Shown in pieces: positions 35,857-45,187 of a stretch of 64,000 bases of DNA. Numbering within the stretch: the first letter of the stretch is position 1; each line of letters begins with the position of its first letter. The translations under genes and the position numbers were made by a program. The stretch comes from Pyrodictium sp. (GTDB lineage: Archaea > Thermoproteota > Thermoprotei_A > Sulfolobales > Pyrodictiaceae), in contig JABXKE010000002.1 in NCBI GenBank assembly GCA_013540595.1, forward strand, positions 1,054,050 through 1,118,049, in the 5' to 3' direction. The notes under the pieces are model-generated. The model ran no database searches and was not told the origin of the DNA. It worked only from the letters and a program-made list of their open reading frames with translations.

Positions 35857-36915
35857 TTATACTACAGTTTCCTTTATGAGTTCGAGACCGTCGCGGATTA
35901 ATTTTATTCTCGCATTATACCTTACCTTCTCCTCGTACTCAACGAGCTTCTCCATTCTAGGTATAAGGCGGTGGTTCAGTACCGGGAAGAGTACTGCATC
36001 AACGTCAGTAGGTTCGACAATGTTTTTGCCTCGAAACGCTGCATGAGCCTTAGCTGCTCGGAGTAGTGCAATACCCGCACGTGGGCTTGCACCAAGCTCA
36101 AAGTATTCTCCTGCGGGTTCAAAGACTTCGGGGCGTGTCGCCCGTATTATTCTGGCGATATAGTCGAGTGTTTCTTCGGTTTCCTCAACACTGACAGCCA
36201 CAATGTTTTGAGCTTGTACTAACCATTCCGGACTAGCTACCCTGTCAAGCTCCTCTATGGGTTCATGGAGCCTCCTAGAATGTAACTTGAGTATACTCTT
36301 CTCGGCCTCGAGGCTTTCAGGGTAGCCTACTAGTATTCTTACAAGAAACCTGTCAAGCTGTGCCTCAGGCAGTGGATACGTGCCCTCTTGTTCTACAGGG
36401 TTCTGTGTCGCGAATACAAGGAAGAACTTGCCTTTGTCACGGATTTCTAGTGGGTAAGTCTTATCCCCTATTGTCACCTGCTTTTCCTGCATTGCCTGTA
36501 GTAGCGCACTCTGTGTTCGCGGTACTGCACGGTTAATCTCGTCTGCCAAGAGCATGTAGGTGAAGATGGGGCCGAAACGTGGCTCAAAGAGCCGTGTTGA
36601 TGGGTTGAATACTAGGCTCCCGGTTATATCGCTAGGCAATAAGTCTGGCGTGAATTGTATCCTTGCAAATCCCCTGTAGGGTATCCCGCTAATCTCCACT
36701 TCTAACTCTGTAAGCCCTAGTAGTCTCGCCACTCCACGCACAATAGTGGTCTTGGCTATGCCTGGCACTCCTTCAAGGAGAACATGGCCGTTAGACAGCA
36801 TTGAGAGGAGCACTAGTCGTATTTCACCCTTCAATCCTATAATGACTCTACCAAGCTTTTCAAGAATCTCTTCAGCGATTCGCCTGACGTCGTCTAGGTC
36901 TCTGGGCTCGTCCAT
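35857..36915 (-). CDS. MoxR-family AAA ATPase
   Basis: A 352-residue AAA ATPase. Walker A GVPGIAKTT is at 49-57. Walker B is LLADEINRA, followed by PRTQSALLQAMQEKQVTIG, and sensor 1 by ATQNPVEQEGTYPLPEAQLDRF. A C-terminal lid contains GASPRAGIALLRAAKAHAAF. MoxR proteins act as chaperones that load or remodel VWA-domain partners. Here the VWA and DUF58 genes are in the same cluster, so the pairing is direct. It starts 20 nt after the PRC-barrel-like gene stop and is likely co-transcribed with it. Confidence 0.9.
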   Translation of the reverse strand: MDEPRDLDDVRRIAEEILEKLGRVIIGLKGEIRLVLLSMLSNGHVLLEGVPGIAKTTIVRGVARLLGLTELEVEISGIPYRGFARIQFTPDLLPSDITGSLVFNPSTRLFEPRFGPIFTYMLLADEINRAVPRTQSALLQAMQEKQVTIGDKTYPLEIRDKGKFFLVFATQNPVEQEGTYPLPEAQLDRFLVRILVGYPESLEAEKSILKLHSRRLHEPIEELDRVASPEWLVQAQNIVAVSVEETEETLDYIARIIRATRPEVFEPAGEYFELGASPRAGIALLRAAKAHAAFRGKNIVEPTDVDAVLFPVLNHRLIPRMEKLVEYEEKVRYNARIKLIRDGLELIKETVV

Positions 36916-36935
36916 GCCTATGACGCCTCTCTACT

Positions 36936-37850
36936 CTACTTCACAAGTATTATGTCGTTTATCTTTAATACTCTACCCCATGCTAGGTCTTTGAATGATT
37001 CTCTTAACGGCTGACGGACGATGTACTCTTCAAGGAGGCTCTTAATCTTCTTTGAGGCCTTGACCTCTACAAGAAGCCTCTCAATACTTGGCAGCAATGA
37101 TATGTCGAGGCGTGGTGCTGTAAGAGGGTCACGGTACTCTGCTAGCTTCTCATAGACATCTATGTAGCCTTGTCTTTTGAGAGCGTTTAGGAATGCTATC
37201 CAGTTTATGTAGCCCATAACTCCTTGGCCTCTGCTCACTCTAAGCCCAGGAGTTCCCGGGCCTATAACTATGTCCTCTGCATAGCCCAATACACCCTCTG
37301 AAAGGCTGACAACAAGTTTCCCACGTATATCTTCTGGACTAGGCACACCCGGTTTTTCATGTGAGGCTGCACGTCCACGATACCTTGCCTCTCTAGGTGT
37401 ACGCAAAACGACTATCTTCACAGTCTTCTCCTCCAAGCCACGTTGAAGCTTCTTCACGTCAACGACTGCCACCTCATCTATTGGCACAAGCGCTTTTGTG
37501 AGACGGACTCTCTTATCGGCAGTACGGTATGGTATGTCTACACCTTCTTCACGTGCCCGAGCAACAAGGTACTCAAGGGGGTCCCCACTTGACACCTGCA
37601 CGCCCCGCTCTCGTAGCATGCTTGTTAAGCGTTCAACATCGACTATTGGTTGTTTAGAGGAGAACTCTAGGGCTACACGGAGAAACATAGTTTCATCGCG
37701 GAAGACTAGGCCGTCTAGTACACCGTAGAAGAGTCCCTCTGAGTCGTAGACTTCTGCGTCGCGTAGCTCGTCTAGACTGTAGAAGTTTAGTGGCAAGGCT
37801 TTTCTAGCACCATTACACGCCATACAGTTTGGCAGGATAAAAATACTCAC
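36936..37850 (-). CDS. PRC-barrel-like protein of the MoxR cluster
   Basis: A 304-residue frame with a GTG at 37850. An ATG at 37823 (MACNGARKAL) is an equally good start, since the divergent DUF58 gene begins only 3 nt from the longer start. The N-terminal segment (YDSEGLFYGVLDGLVF) resembles a PRC-barrel. The middle part is strand-rich (KLVVSLSEGVLGYAEDIVIG looks like a second such barrel) and the C-terminal third is helical. There are no membrane helices. It is found between DUF58 and MoxR, so it probably belongs to that system. Function unknown. Confidence 0.6.
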   Translation of the reverse strand: MSIFILPNCMACNGARKALPLNFYSLDELRDAEVYDSEGLFYGVLDGLVFRDETMFLRVALEFSSKQPIVDVERLTSMLRERGVQVSSGDPLEYLVARAREEGVDIPYRTADKRVRLTKALVPIDEVAVVDVKKLQRGLEEKTVKIVVLRTPREARYRGRAASHEKPGVPSPEDIRGKLVVSLSEGVLGYAEDIVIGPGTPGLRVSRGQGVMGYINWIAFLNALKRQGYIDVYEKLAEYRDPLTAPRLDISLLPSIERLLVEVKASKKIKSLLEEYIVRQPLRESFKDLAWGRVLKINDIILVK

Positions 37851-37853
37851 TAC

Positions 37854-38780
37854 GTGTTTAGCCGAGGAAGCCCCAGGTTGGCTGTGGCAACAAGCAGTAA
37901 TGACTACTGCAAGGTCTTCAGGTCAAGTATAAGGCTAGCACGCGCTTTTGCTGAAAGCCTATACACTGGGCTCTCTAGGAGTAGAGAGAAGGGATTAGGC
38001 CTAGAGTACGTAGACTTTAGGAACTACGTCTACGGCGACGATATACGCCACGTGGACTGGAGGCTTAGTGCGAGAAGCCTTACACCAGAAGGAGACATAA
38101 GGCTCATAGTCAAGGTCTTTCAAGCAGAAAGAATGATAGATACAGTGCTAGCAGTTGACTTGACAGCATCCATGGGCTTTAAGTCTAAGCCATGGATAAT
38201 AGCTTACACCACAACGATACTGGGATTCCTAGCTGAAAGCCTAGAGGACAAGGTCACATTGGTTCTCTTAGGTGATAAGCCCAGAATTATCAAGCCGTCC
38301 TCACCAAAGACTGTTCCGGCCATAATAGAGACAGTGGTGTGTAGGGGAGCAGCATTCAAAGGCGAGACAAGCCTAGGAGACCTGGCCATAACTCTAAGAA
38401 GCACACATCACAGACCAGTCGTAGTAGTTACAGACTATGCGCACACAAGGAAGGAGCTGTTTGGCTTCCTTAAGTCTATGAGGGCTAGGAGGAACCGTGT
38501 ATACACTATAGTGGCTGTTGACCCCTACGAGGTGGAGCCACCACTAGACAATGGTGTTTTGAGGCTCGTAAGCCCCGAAACGGGCAGAAGCATCCACGGA
38601 AAGATAAGCGTGATATACGATGAGATAAATAAGCATGTTAGAGAGCTGAGGACTATTGCACGTCTCTACTCTACGCAGTTCATCGAGCTCAGGGGAAGAG
38701 AGGGAAGTATAATTCAGAGGTACCGCATAGTGAGAGGGTACCTTCACGTGCGGAGTGGCTTAAGGCACACCTTCCAATAG
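37854..38780 (+). CDS. DUF58 / VWA-like partner of MoxR
   Basis: A 308-residue protein with the DUF58 hallmark YVDFRNYVYGDDIRHVDWRL near residues 44-64, followed by a VWA-like domain (AVDLTASMGFKSKPW, with a partial MIDAS). DUF58 proteins sit next to MoxR and VWA proteins in most prokaryotes. Unlike typical members there is no N-terminal membrane helix pair, so it is soluble. It is divergent from the PRC-barrel-like and MoxR genes with almost no spacer. Promoters must overlap coding DNA, or transcripts are leaderless, as is common in crenarchaea. Confidence 0.8.
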   Translation: MFSRGSPRLAVATSSNDYCKVFRSSIRLARAFAESLYTGLSRSREKGLGLEYVDFRNYVYGDDIRHVDWRLSARSLTPEGDIRLIVKVFQAERMIDTVLAVDLTASMGFKSKPWIIAYTTTILGFLAESLEDKVTLVLLGDKPRIIKPSSPKTVPAIIETVVCRGAAFKGETSLGDLAITLRSTHHRPVVVVTDYAHTRKELFGFLKSMRARRNRVYTIVAVDPYEVEPPLDNGVLRLVSPETGRSIHGKISVIYDEINKHVRELRTIARLYSTQFIELRGREGSIIQRYRIVRGYLHVRSGLRHTFQ

Positions 38781-38847
38781 CCTTATAGCCTCGCTAAACA
38801 GCTTCTAGGACACCTAGCTACTCTTCCCTCACCCTCTCTGAGGACAA

Positions 38848-39174
38848 ATGATTATTGGGGATTACACGGTGAGAAGCCTAGTACTCTTAGCTGTAATAAT
38901 TGCCTCTATAGTGCTACTCTACAAGTCGCACATATTGACAGCTTTGGCTAATGGTTATGAATACGAGTACGGAGAAGACTATGAAGAGTGGGGTGGAGAG
39001 CTTGCTGAGGGGCTTGGCGAGGTTGCTTTTAATGGAGCAATAGTGCTCAATGCCGGCTTCTTGGCTGTTAAGTGGCTTGGTCTTAGCAGAAGGTTCCCTG
39101 CTCTGTACCGTTTAGCTCTCAGCATACATGAAGTCTCTAATATCGTGCTTGGTGCCGCTGCACTGTTACATTGA
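38848..39174 (+). CDS. Small membrane protein with helix histidines
   Basis: A 108-residue protein with membrane helices near 9-25, 62-75 and 90-107, separated by an acidic loop (YEYEYGEDYEEWGGE). Histidines lie in the last helix (SIHEVSNIVLGAAALLH), about one and a half helical turns and then 13 residues apart, as in b-heme membrane proteins. It is followed after 3 nt by another small membrane protein with similar histidines. No family is recognised. A two-part cytochrome b is a possibility, not a conclusion. Confidence 0.55.
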   Translation: MIIGDYTVRSLVLLAVIIASIVLLYKSHILTALANGYEYEYGEDYEEWGGELAEGLGEVAFNGAIVLNAGFLAVKWLGLSRRFPALYRLALSIHEVSNIVLGAAALLH

Positions 39175-39177
39175 GCT

Positions 39178-39375
39178 TTGCTCATAGAGTATGCTGGCCT
39201 CGTGGAGTATGTATTGGCAATATTCATAATTGCTATATTATTGTCAGGTATTATGTTAAGATACTTGAGGAATAGGAGGCTCAAGGCACTTGGTAGACAT
39301 ATTCATCTCCAGAGGCTCTTAGCACTACTACTCCTCGTAATAGCAGTGGCTCATACAGTGATGATAGAGGACTAA
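39178..39375 (+). CDS. Small two-helix membrane protein with helix histidines
   Basis: A 65-residue protein starting at TTG, with helices at about 8-27 and 44-60. The second is preceded by RHIHLQRLL and contains AVAHTV, so His residues flank and enter it. It probably works with the preceding 108-residue protein. Together they would have about five helices and four histidines. The short length and weak start make it uncertain. Confidence 0.45.
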   Translation: MLIEYAGLVEYVLAIFIIAILLSGIMLRYLRNRRLKALGRHIHLQRLLALLLLVIAVAHTVMIED

Positions 39376-39514
39376 ACATACACCCTCCCCTTGAGGACAT
39401 AGTGCTTATTTGCTAGCTGTATGCAAGCAGGCATTATACCCGAATAAGCTGTGCGCGCTGGGAGAGCTGCTTAGAGGCTTCATCGAGATTATTCCCGTGA
39501 AGGTGCCAGTGTAG

Positions 39515-40732
39515 ATGGGTAGAAGAGAGGAGTTCCTGAAGAGGAACGTTATCGCACTGACGCTGTTCTCATTCTTTAGGGGTTTTAGTGTTAGTGGTTA
39601 CCAGGCACTCTTCTCTGCCTACATGAAGACTCTAGGCTATAGCATGACTAGTATCGGTGCAGCACTCACAGTATCCTCTATAATTGCTGCACTAATAGCA
39701 CCAGGGTTTGGCGGGATAATAGAGTACTATGGTGCACGTATCACAACTACAGCTACAGGAATAGCTCTCGTCGCTGCTCTTGCCCTCCTTGCACACCCAT
39801 CACCGCCCTATATAGTGTTCATAGTCTCCTATGCATTGTTCATGCTGGCTTTCAGTCTTGGGCAGCCAGCGAGGTCTACTCTGCTAGCGAGGAGCGTTCC
39901 TGTTCAACGGTATGGGTACTATGTCGGCATAACCGTCACGGCCTTCGCGGCGGCAAGAATTGTGGGCTCAATAGCTTCTGGGTGGATAGCGCTTAAGACT
40001 AGTTACACTACACTCTTTGCTTTCCTCGCTGTACTGGCAGCAATAGGCGTTTCATTATTCCACATTCTCTCCATGGAGCCTAAACAGGATAGTACAAGGC
40101 TTAGGTTTAGAGATGTCGTTATTGGAGCATATCGGAGAGCGTTAAAGCCCAATCCCAGGATATTAAAGTTATACCCCTTACTTGTAATTGATAGGAGTGC
40201 TTGGAGTCTTTGGTTCCCCTTGCTTAGTGCTCACCTCAAAGCTGTAGGGTATAATGAGGGAGAAATAGGTCTCCTCTACACTGTGCAAAGCGTATTGTTC
40301 GCCCTCTCAAGCGTGCCTTGGGGAAGAATAGCTGACCGCATAGGCCCAGCAGAGACTATTGCTTTATCAGAGGCTATAGCATTGTCTGCAATTCCACTAC
40401 TTGCAAGTCCTACTCCATGGTTCATAGCTGCTGCTGGGATGGCTGTAGTTGGCTTCTCTATTGCTGCTTGGATTCCTGCTTATAATAAGCTTGTTGCACA
40501 GCTTGCTGGCGATAGGCTAGGAGAAGCATACGCAAACGCAAACGCAGTGAGGAGTCTGGCGGGAACGCCCACACCGAGTATTGGGGGGTACTTGTACCAG
40601 GCTAGTGGCCCTATCGTGGTGTATTCTGTGTCAGCAGTACTCATGATTGCCTCTGCGCTCTACGCTTACAAAGTGCTACGATGCCCAAAAAACAGAAAGA
40701 GAAGAAAGGCTGAGCCTAATATTTCTCCCTAG
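39515..40732 (+). CDS. Major facilitator superfamily transporter
   Basis: A 405-residue protein with twelve predicted membrane helices in two halves. MFS loop signatures are visible between helices 2 and 3 of each half (GFGGIIEYYGAR; VPWGRIADRIGPAET). The ATG at 39515 follows AAGGTG. A basic tail (RCPKNRKRRKAE) is cytoplasmic. The substrate cannot be inferred. Drug or metabolite export is common for this type. Confidence 0.82.
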   Translation: MGRREEFLKRNVIALTLFSFFRGFSVSGYQALFSAYMKTLGYSMTSIGAALTVSSIIAALIAPGFGGIIEYYGARITTTATGIALVAALALLAHPSPPYIVFIVSYALFMLAFSLGQPARSTLLARSVPVQRYGYYVGITVTAFAAARIVGSIASGWIALKTSYTTLFAFLAVLAAIGVSLFHILSMEPKQDSTRLRFRDVVIGAYRRALKPNPRILKLYPLLVIDRSAWSLWFPLLSAHLKAVGYNEGEIGLLYTVQSVLFALSSVPWGRIADRIGPAETIALSEAIALSAIPLLASPTPWFIAAAGMAVVGFSIAAWIPAYNKLVAQLAGDRLGEAYANANAVRSLAGTPTPSIGGYLYQASGPIVVYSVSAVLMIASALYAYKVLRCPKNRKRRKAEPNISP

Positions 40733-40750
40733 ACAACTAAGGTTTTACGC

Positions 40751-41185
40751 GTGGTGCACGCGATGACAGGAAAGTGGCTCTTCTACTCACTGCTAGCACT
40801 AGTCTTGTGGGGTGTATGGGGCGCCGTTTTGAAGTATGCCTCGCGTGGACTCTCATGGCAGCAATTATACTTCTTTAGTGGCCTAGCCACAACAACCATA
40901 GTCATACTACTAGGCCTAAGTAACGCTAAAAGATTAGTTGGCACGAGTCTTTACTACGCCTTACTAGGTATTGCTGCAGGGTTCTTTGGCGCTCTAGGCT
41001 ATATAGCCATGATAAAAGCGCTCGAGGCTGGTGGTAAGGCCTCAGTAGTGGTTCCTCTTACTTCCCTCTATCCAACTATAACAGTTGTACTTGCATGGGC
41101 CGTATTGAAGGAGCAGCTCACCCCTAGTAGAGTTCTAGGGATACTCTTCGCATTACTAGCGATATACCTCTTTTCAAGATCGTGA
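40751..41185 (+). CDS. Half-size EamA/DMT-type transporter
   Basis: A 144-residue membrane protein with five predicted helices. The C-terminal segment (VVPLTSLYPTITVVLAWAVL, then KEQLTPSRVLGILFALLAIY) is the classic end of an EamA domain. Full EamA proteins have two such units in about 300 residues. This single unit would need to dimerise. The ATG at 40763 is an alternative start. Substrate unknown. Confidence 0.75.
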   Translation: MVHAMTGKWLFYSLLALVLWGVWGAVLKYASRGLSWQQLYFFSGLATTTIVILLGLSNAKRLVGTSLYYALLGIAAGFFGALGYIAMIKALEAGGKASVVVPLTSLYPTITVVLAWAVLKEQLTPSRVLGILFALLAIYLFSRS

Positions 41186-41223
41186 AACACTACAGCAACC
41201 ATAATATGGAGAAAAGAGAGGGG

Positions 41224-41451
41224 CTAGTGGTGGCTGTGGCCGTGCTCGTGGTGGCCTGGCATACCCTTGGGGCCGTGTGTTAGGTAGTACTCTGGGTTCT
41301 TCTCAAACTCCTTCTTACACATCGCACTACAGAAGTAGTATATTTTCCCTTTGTAGAGTGTTTTGTAGGGTGCTGTTGAAGGGTCTATCTCCATTCCGCA
41401 GACTGGGTCTTTCGCCAAGGCTCTCAAACCATTAGTATTGCAAGTATGCAA
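41224..41451 (-). CDS. YHS-domain metal-binding protein with His-rich tail
   Basis: A 75-residue protein. The YHS domain shows [11 protein letters not shown] and [19 protein letters not shown], with three cysteines that bind a metal. The C-terminus ([10 protein letters not shown]) adds seven histidines. YHS proteins handle copper or other soft metals. This one follows copA by 45 bp on the same strand, so it may deliver Cu(I) to the ATPase or buffer it. Confidence 0.82.
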   Translation of the reverse strand: MHTCNTNGLRALAKDPVCGMEIDPSTAPYKTLYKGKIYYFCSAMCKKEFEKNPEYYLTHGPKGMPGHHEHGHSHH

Positions 41452-41496
41452 GAAGGCGTTGAATACTGTTTCGTCAACTATTACGTGTATCCATCC

Positions 41497-43989
41497 TTAG
41501 CCCTCTCTCGCTACTATTCTTGGCCTCCATCTGCGTAGCCGTAAGGCATTCATTGTCACTGAGACAGAGCTAAAGGCCATAGCTAGTGCTGCTAGTTCTG
41601 GTCGTAAGGCTAATCCATAGCTGTAGAAGGCGCCGGCGGCGACTGGTATTAGGGCCACATTGTATATGAATGCCCAGAATAAGTTGAACTTTATCTTTTT
41701 CTTTATTACCCTGCTAGCCTCTATTATAGCGGGCACTGATAATAGGTTGTTACTTACTAGGATAAAGTCGCCAGCCTCCCTAGCTATGTCAGTGCCACCG
41801 CCCATAGCTATGCCTACATCTGCCTGGACAAGGCTTGGCGCATCATTTATTCCATCACCAACCATTACTACTATATGGCCCTTCCTTTGTAGCTCTCTTA
41901 CCTTGTCAGCCTTGTCCTCTGGAGCCACTTCAGCGTATACTTCGTCTATTCCTAGCCTCTTAGCTATAGCACGTGCTGTCGACTCATTATCACCAGTAAG
42001 CATGACGACGTGTAGGCCCATAGCTTTGAGTACACTGACTGCTTTCTTCGCAGTCTCACGTGGCTCATCAGCTACAGCTACTACACCTACGAGCTTCCCG
42101 TCGTAGACTACGTAGACTACTGTGGCTCCACGTTCCCTATACTTATCTACAATACTCTTCACGGAACCTTCGAGGCTTGCACCCAGGCCTTCAACAAGTC
42201 TTTCATTACCAACACCAACCACCTTACCGTTTACACCAGCTACGACGCCCTGCCCAGGGATAGACTCAAAGAATTCTGGCTCTAGAGGCTCCACACCATG
42301 CTTCTTAGCATTCTCGACTATGGCCCGAGCTATTGGGTGCTCACTCCTCTTCTCAGCCGTGGCTGCAAGCCTTATAACATCCTCGACTATGTATCCCTTG
42401 AAGGCCTCCACAGCGACTACTCGAGGCTTGCCATGGGTTAGTGTACCTGTTTTGTCGAATACTACAACGTCAGCCTTTGCAGCTTTTTCGAGTGCTTCAG
42501 CATTCCTAGCAATAACACCCATCTCAGCGAGTCTTCCAACACCGACAACTACGACTATTGGTGTTGCAAGCCCTAGAGCGCAAGGACACGAGACCAAGAG
42601 TACACTAGCCATGAATACTAGTGACTTCTCTAGCGGTAGGCCAGCAACCAGGTACCAGTACATGAAGGTCAGAACAGCAATGCCTATGACTAGCCACGAG
42701 AAGACTCCTGCTACACGGTCTACTAGGCGTTGTATAGGCGGTTTACTTGCCTGGGCTTGCCTGACAAGCCTAGCCATCTGGGCCAGTACGGTCTGCGAGC
42801 CAACACGGGTAGCAACAATCTTCAAGTAGCCCGAAACAAGAAGAGATCCTGCTATGACTGGGCTACGAGGCTTCTTGTGCACTGGCATAGATTCGCCAGT
42901 CACAAGAGACTCGTCGACATACCCTGAGCCTTCTTCAACAACACCATCAACTGGTATGCGTTCACCTTGCTTCACAACAACGATATCGCCAACCCTCACA
43001 TCTGGTATTGGCACCTCAACCTCAGCACCTCCGCGTATGACTCTTGCTGTTTTTGGCTGAAGACTAGCTAGTCTCCGTACAGCATCACTTGTCCTTAGCT
43101 TCATCCTAGCCTCAAGATAGCGTCCAAGAAGAATGAAGGTTATAATCATTGATGTAGCATCGTAATACACGCTAGTAGACTCTACAAGACCCAAGGTCGT
43201 AGCAAGGCTGTACACATAGGCTGAGCCAGCACCAAGACTAACCAAGGTATCCATGTTAGCTGAAAGGTTCCGAAAAGCACGATACGCTCCACGGAAGAAC
43301 CTAGAACCACCAAACACTAGTACTGGTGTTGACAAAGCAAACCCGACAATGTTCCTGTAACTCCAGAAGGGGACACTAAACCCTATACTGCCAAGAACCA
43401 TGTACGATAAGAGGATAGCTGATAGAACTGCTGATACCGTGAGTTGCTGGCGAAGCTTCTTTATCTCATGTAGTACTATCTTGGATTCAACATCCTCTAC
43501 ACCCTCTTCACCATGCTCAACTCTCTCAACTCTATACCCCATACCTTCAAGGACTCCACGTATTTCCTCAACACTCGTCGATACTGGGTTGTAGGCTACG
43601 TATACTCTCCTAGTTGTATGAGAAGCCCTGACCTCAACGACCCCCCGTGCCTTCGAGAGCCTAGTCTCCACCAAGATCTCATCATCGCTTGTGGCAAGGT
43701 TCGATGCTAGGAATACGGCTTCTTCTCGGTAAGCATCATAGCCTACTTCACGTATTGCACGAACAATATCCCTAAGACTAACCGATGAAGCATCAAATTC
43801 TACTACGGCTTCTTCTCCTGCAAGACTAACACTGACACGCTTAATCCCGGGCAGTTGTCTCAGCTTTTTCTCTATAGTTATAGCGCAAGAGGCACAGTGC
43901 ATCCCTATAATCTTAAGGCGTTCATGAAGAGTTCTCTGCTCTTCAACAGTTATTCTCATCCTCTTTCTTGAGGGCCTATTAGTATTCAT
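41497..43989 (-). CDS. copA: Copper-exporting P-type ATPase
   Basis: An 830-residue P1B-type ATPase. The first HMA domain has GMHCASC (Cys32, Cys35). A second HMA-like domain (about 90-165) has lost the CxxC. Eight membrane helices follow, with CPC at 468-470, which selects Cu(I)/Ag(I), and the phosphorylated Asp512 in DKTGTLTHG. HP dipeptide (SEHPIA), GDN and GDGINDAP motifs are present. It should pump Cu(I) out of the cell. The true start may be Met11. It is followed by the YHS protein. No CopY/CopR-type regulator is adjacent. Confidence 0.92.
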   Translation of the reverse strand: MNTNRPSRKRMRITVEEQRTLHERLKIIGMHCASCAITIEKKLRQLPGIKRVSVSLAGEEAVVEFDASSVSLRDIVRAIREVGYDAYREEAVFLASNLATSDDEILVETRLSKARGVVEVRASHTTRRVYVAYNPVSTSVEEIRGVLEGMGYRVERVEHGEEGVEDVESKIVLHEIKKLRQQLTVSAVLSAILLSYMVLGSIGFSVPFWSYRNIVGFALSTPVLVFGGSRFFRGAYRAFRNLSANMDTLVSLGAGSAYVYSLATTLGLVESTSVYYDATSMIITFILLGRYLEARMKLRTSDAVRRLASLQPKTARVIRGGAEVEVPIPDVRVGDIVVVKQGERIPVDGVVEEGSGYVDESLVTGESMPVHKKPRSPVIAGSLLVSGYLKIVATRVGSQTVLAQMARLVRQAQASKPPIQRLVDRVAGVFSWLVIGIAVLTFMYWYLVAGLPLEKSLVFMASVLLVSCPCALGLATPIVVVVGVGRLAEMGVIARNAEALEKAAKADVVVFDKTGTLTHGKPRVVAVEAFKGYIVEDVIRLAATAEKRSEHPIARAIVENAKKHGVEPLEPEFFESIPGQGVVAGVNGKVVGVGNERLVEGLGASLEGSVKSIVDKYRERGATVVYVVYDGKLVGVVAVADEPRETAKKAVSVLKAMGLHVVMLTGDNESTARAIAKRLGIDEVYAEVAPEDKADKVRELQRKGHIVVMVGDGINDAPSLVQADVGIAMGGGTDIAREAGDFILVSNNLLSVPAIIEASRVIKKKIKFNLFWAFIYNVALIPVAAGAFYSYGLALRPELAALAMAFSSVSVTMNALRLRRWRPRIVAREG

Positions 43990-44174
43990 GATAGATTAAC
44001 ACCTGTTTATGATCCGAGATGAAGATACACAATATAAGCAATATAAGGATTACTCAGTAGACGAGTTTGAGTTCTCATAAAGAACCTAGACTAGTTAATT
44101 AGGGATAAAGGAGTAGGCCGCGCCATCATGATCCATACAAGTAACAGGAACTGAATAAAGAATTCAGCCCCTGC

Positions 44175-44960
44175 CTATCCCGCATATTGTCGAAGGCTCT
44201 CTGGAACCTCTATAATGAGAGCGCTCCACTCGCCACGCAGGAGATCAAGTAGCCTCTCTACAATACCCACGCCCTGCTCTCTCGTCGAACCAGACTCAAA
44301 GAGAGCGTCTACAACCTCTCCATCACGGAGATATAGCCTAATACAAGTGCCCCCACCTGGGCTTGTTAATCTTACAAGAATAGGCTTATTCTTGCTTAGC
44401 TCAGCAATATTCTGCAGGAAACTAGATACAGAGCCCTCGTCCTGGAATTGTAATTGTTGTCTACCCACCACTTTTCCCTTAATGACTACACGTGCTAAGA
44501 ATGCTTGATTCGATAAGGGGCTAATCTCTGTTGAAGACAGAGGCTTGGTTTCTGTCTTTGATACAAGGGTACGTAGCTTATTCATTATTGTTTCAACAAA
44601 CTCGTTGAGGAGAGGCTGTGAAAAACTTTCAAATTCGCCAGTGTACCGTGACTCAATAGTTACTTTTGACCCATCATTGCTTGGCTCGGCATTGATTATA
44701 ACAATTAGTTCCTTACCAGGCGCTGTACACTTATACAGGACACTATTGTCACCGGTAACCACTTCAATACTATAGTTTACACGCATCTTGAAACCAAAAC
44801 GCTTAAGGACTAGAGTTGCCTTAATATTGTCCTCCGCTATATCAAATGACTCTAGGAAAGGCCATAGAGGAATGAATAGGCGGGGATTAGAAGCTAGCTC
44901 TACTACTGATTTAGGGTCTACACCTTGAAGCAGCACAGTTCTCCTAGCTGTACGAGTCAA
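44175..44960 (-). CDS. SRPBCC-like two-domain hypothetical protein
   Basis: A 261-residue soluble protein. The first 135 residues (VDPKSVVELASNPRLFIPLW, then a curved strand series and a long C-terminal helix) look like the SRPBCC/START ligand-binding fold. Residues 150-261 form a second strand-rich domain with RLTSPGGGTCIRLYLRDGEV that I do not recognise. It carries no signal peptide or membrane segment. Neighbours (copA, an aminopeptidase) give no clear hint. Function unknown. Confidence 0.6.
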   Translation of the reverse strand: MTRTARRTVLLQGVDPKSVVELASNPRLFIPLWPFLESFDIAEDNIKATLVLKRFGFKMRVNYSIEVVTGDNSVLYKCTAPGKELIVIINAEPSNDGSKVTIESRYTGEFESFSQPLLNEFVETIMNKLRTLVSKTETKPLSSTEISPLSNQAFLARVVIKGKVVGRQQLQFQDEGSVSSFLQNIAELSKNKPILVRLTSPGGGTCIRLYLRDGEVVDALFESGSTREQGVGIVERLLDLLRGEWSALIIEVPESLRQYAG

Positions 44961-44972
44961 GACCCGGCTTCC

Positions 44973-45167
44973 CTACTGTATGGTAGCTCGCTGGAAAGCT
45001 ATAAATATTGAACCTTTGTATTTAGCCCCTAACCTTTTAAGCAGTAATTTGGTGAGGAAAACAGCTATGAAGACAGTGAAGAGTATGACTGACACGCACA
45101 CTATTACACGGCATAGAGGGTAGGCTATCTTTTTAATCCGGTCAGCATTGGTACATGATATAAGCAC
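44973..45167 (-). CDS. Possible small membrane protein
   Basis: A 64-residue frame starting at GTG, with one long hydrophobic segment (VIVCVSVILFTVFIAVFLTKL) and basic flanks. It ends 12 nt before the SRPBCC-like gene and is divergent from the aminopeptidase gene. There is no family support, and the region may just be the promoter DNA of both neighbours. Kept as a weak candidate. Confidence 0.22.
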   Translation of the reverse strand: MLISCTNADRIKKIAYPLCRVIVCVSVILFTVFIAVFLTKLLLKRLGAKYKGSIFIAFQRATIQ

Positions 45168-45187
45168 GTATTGGAGGAAAGAGGAGT

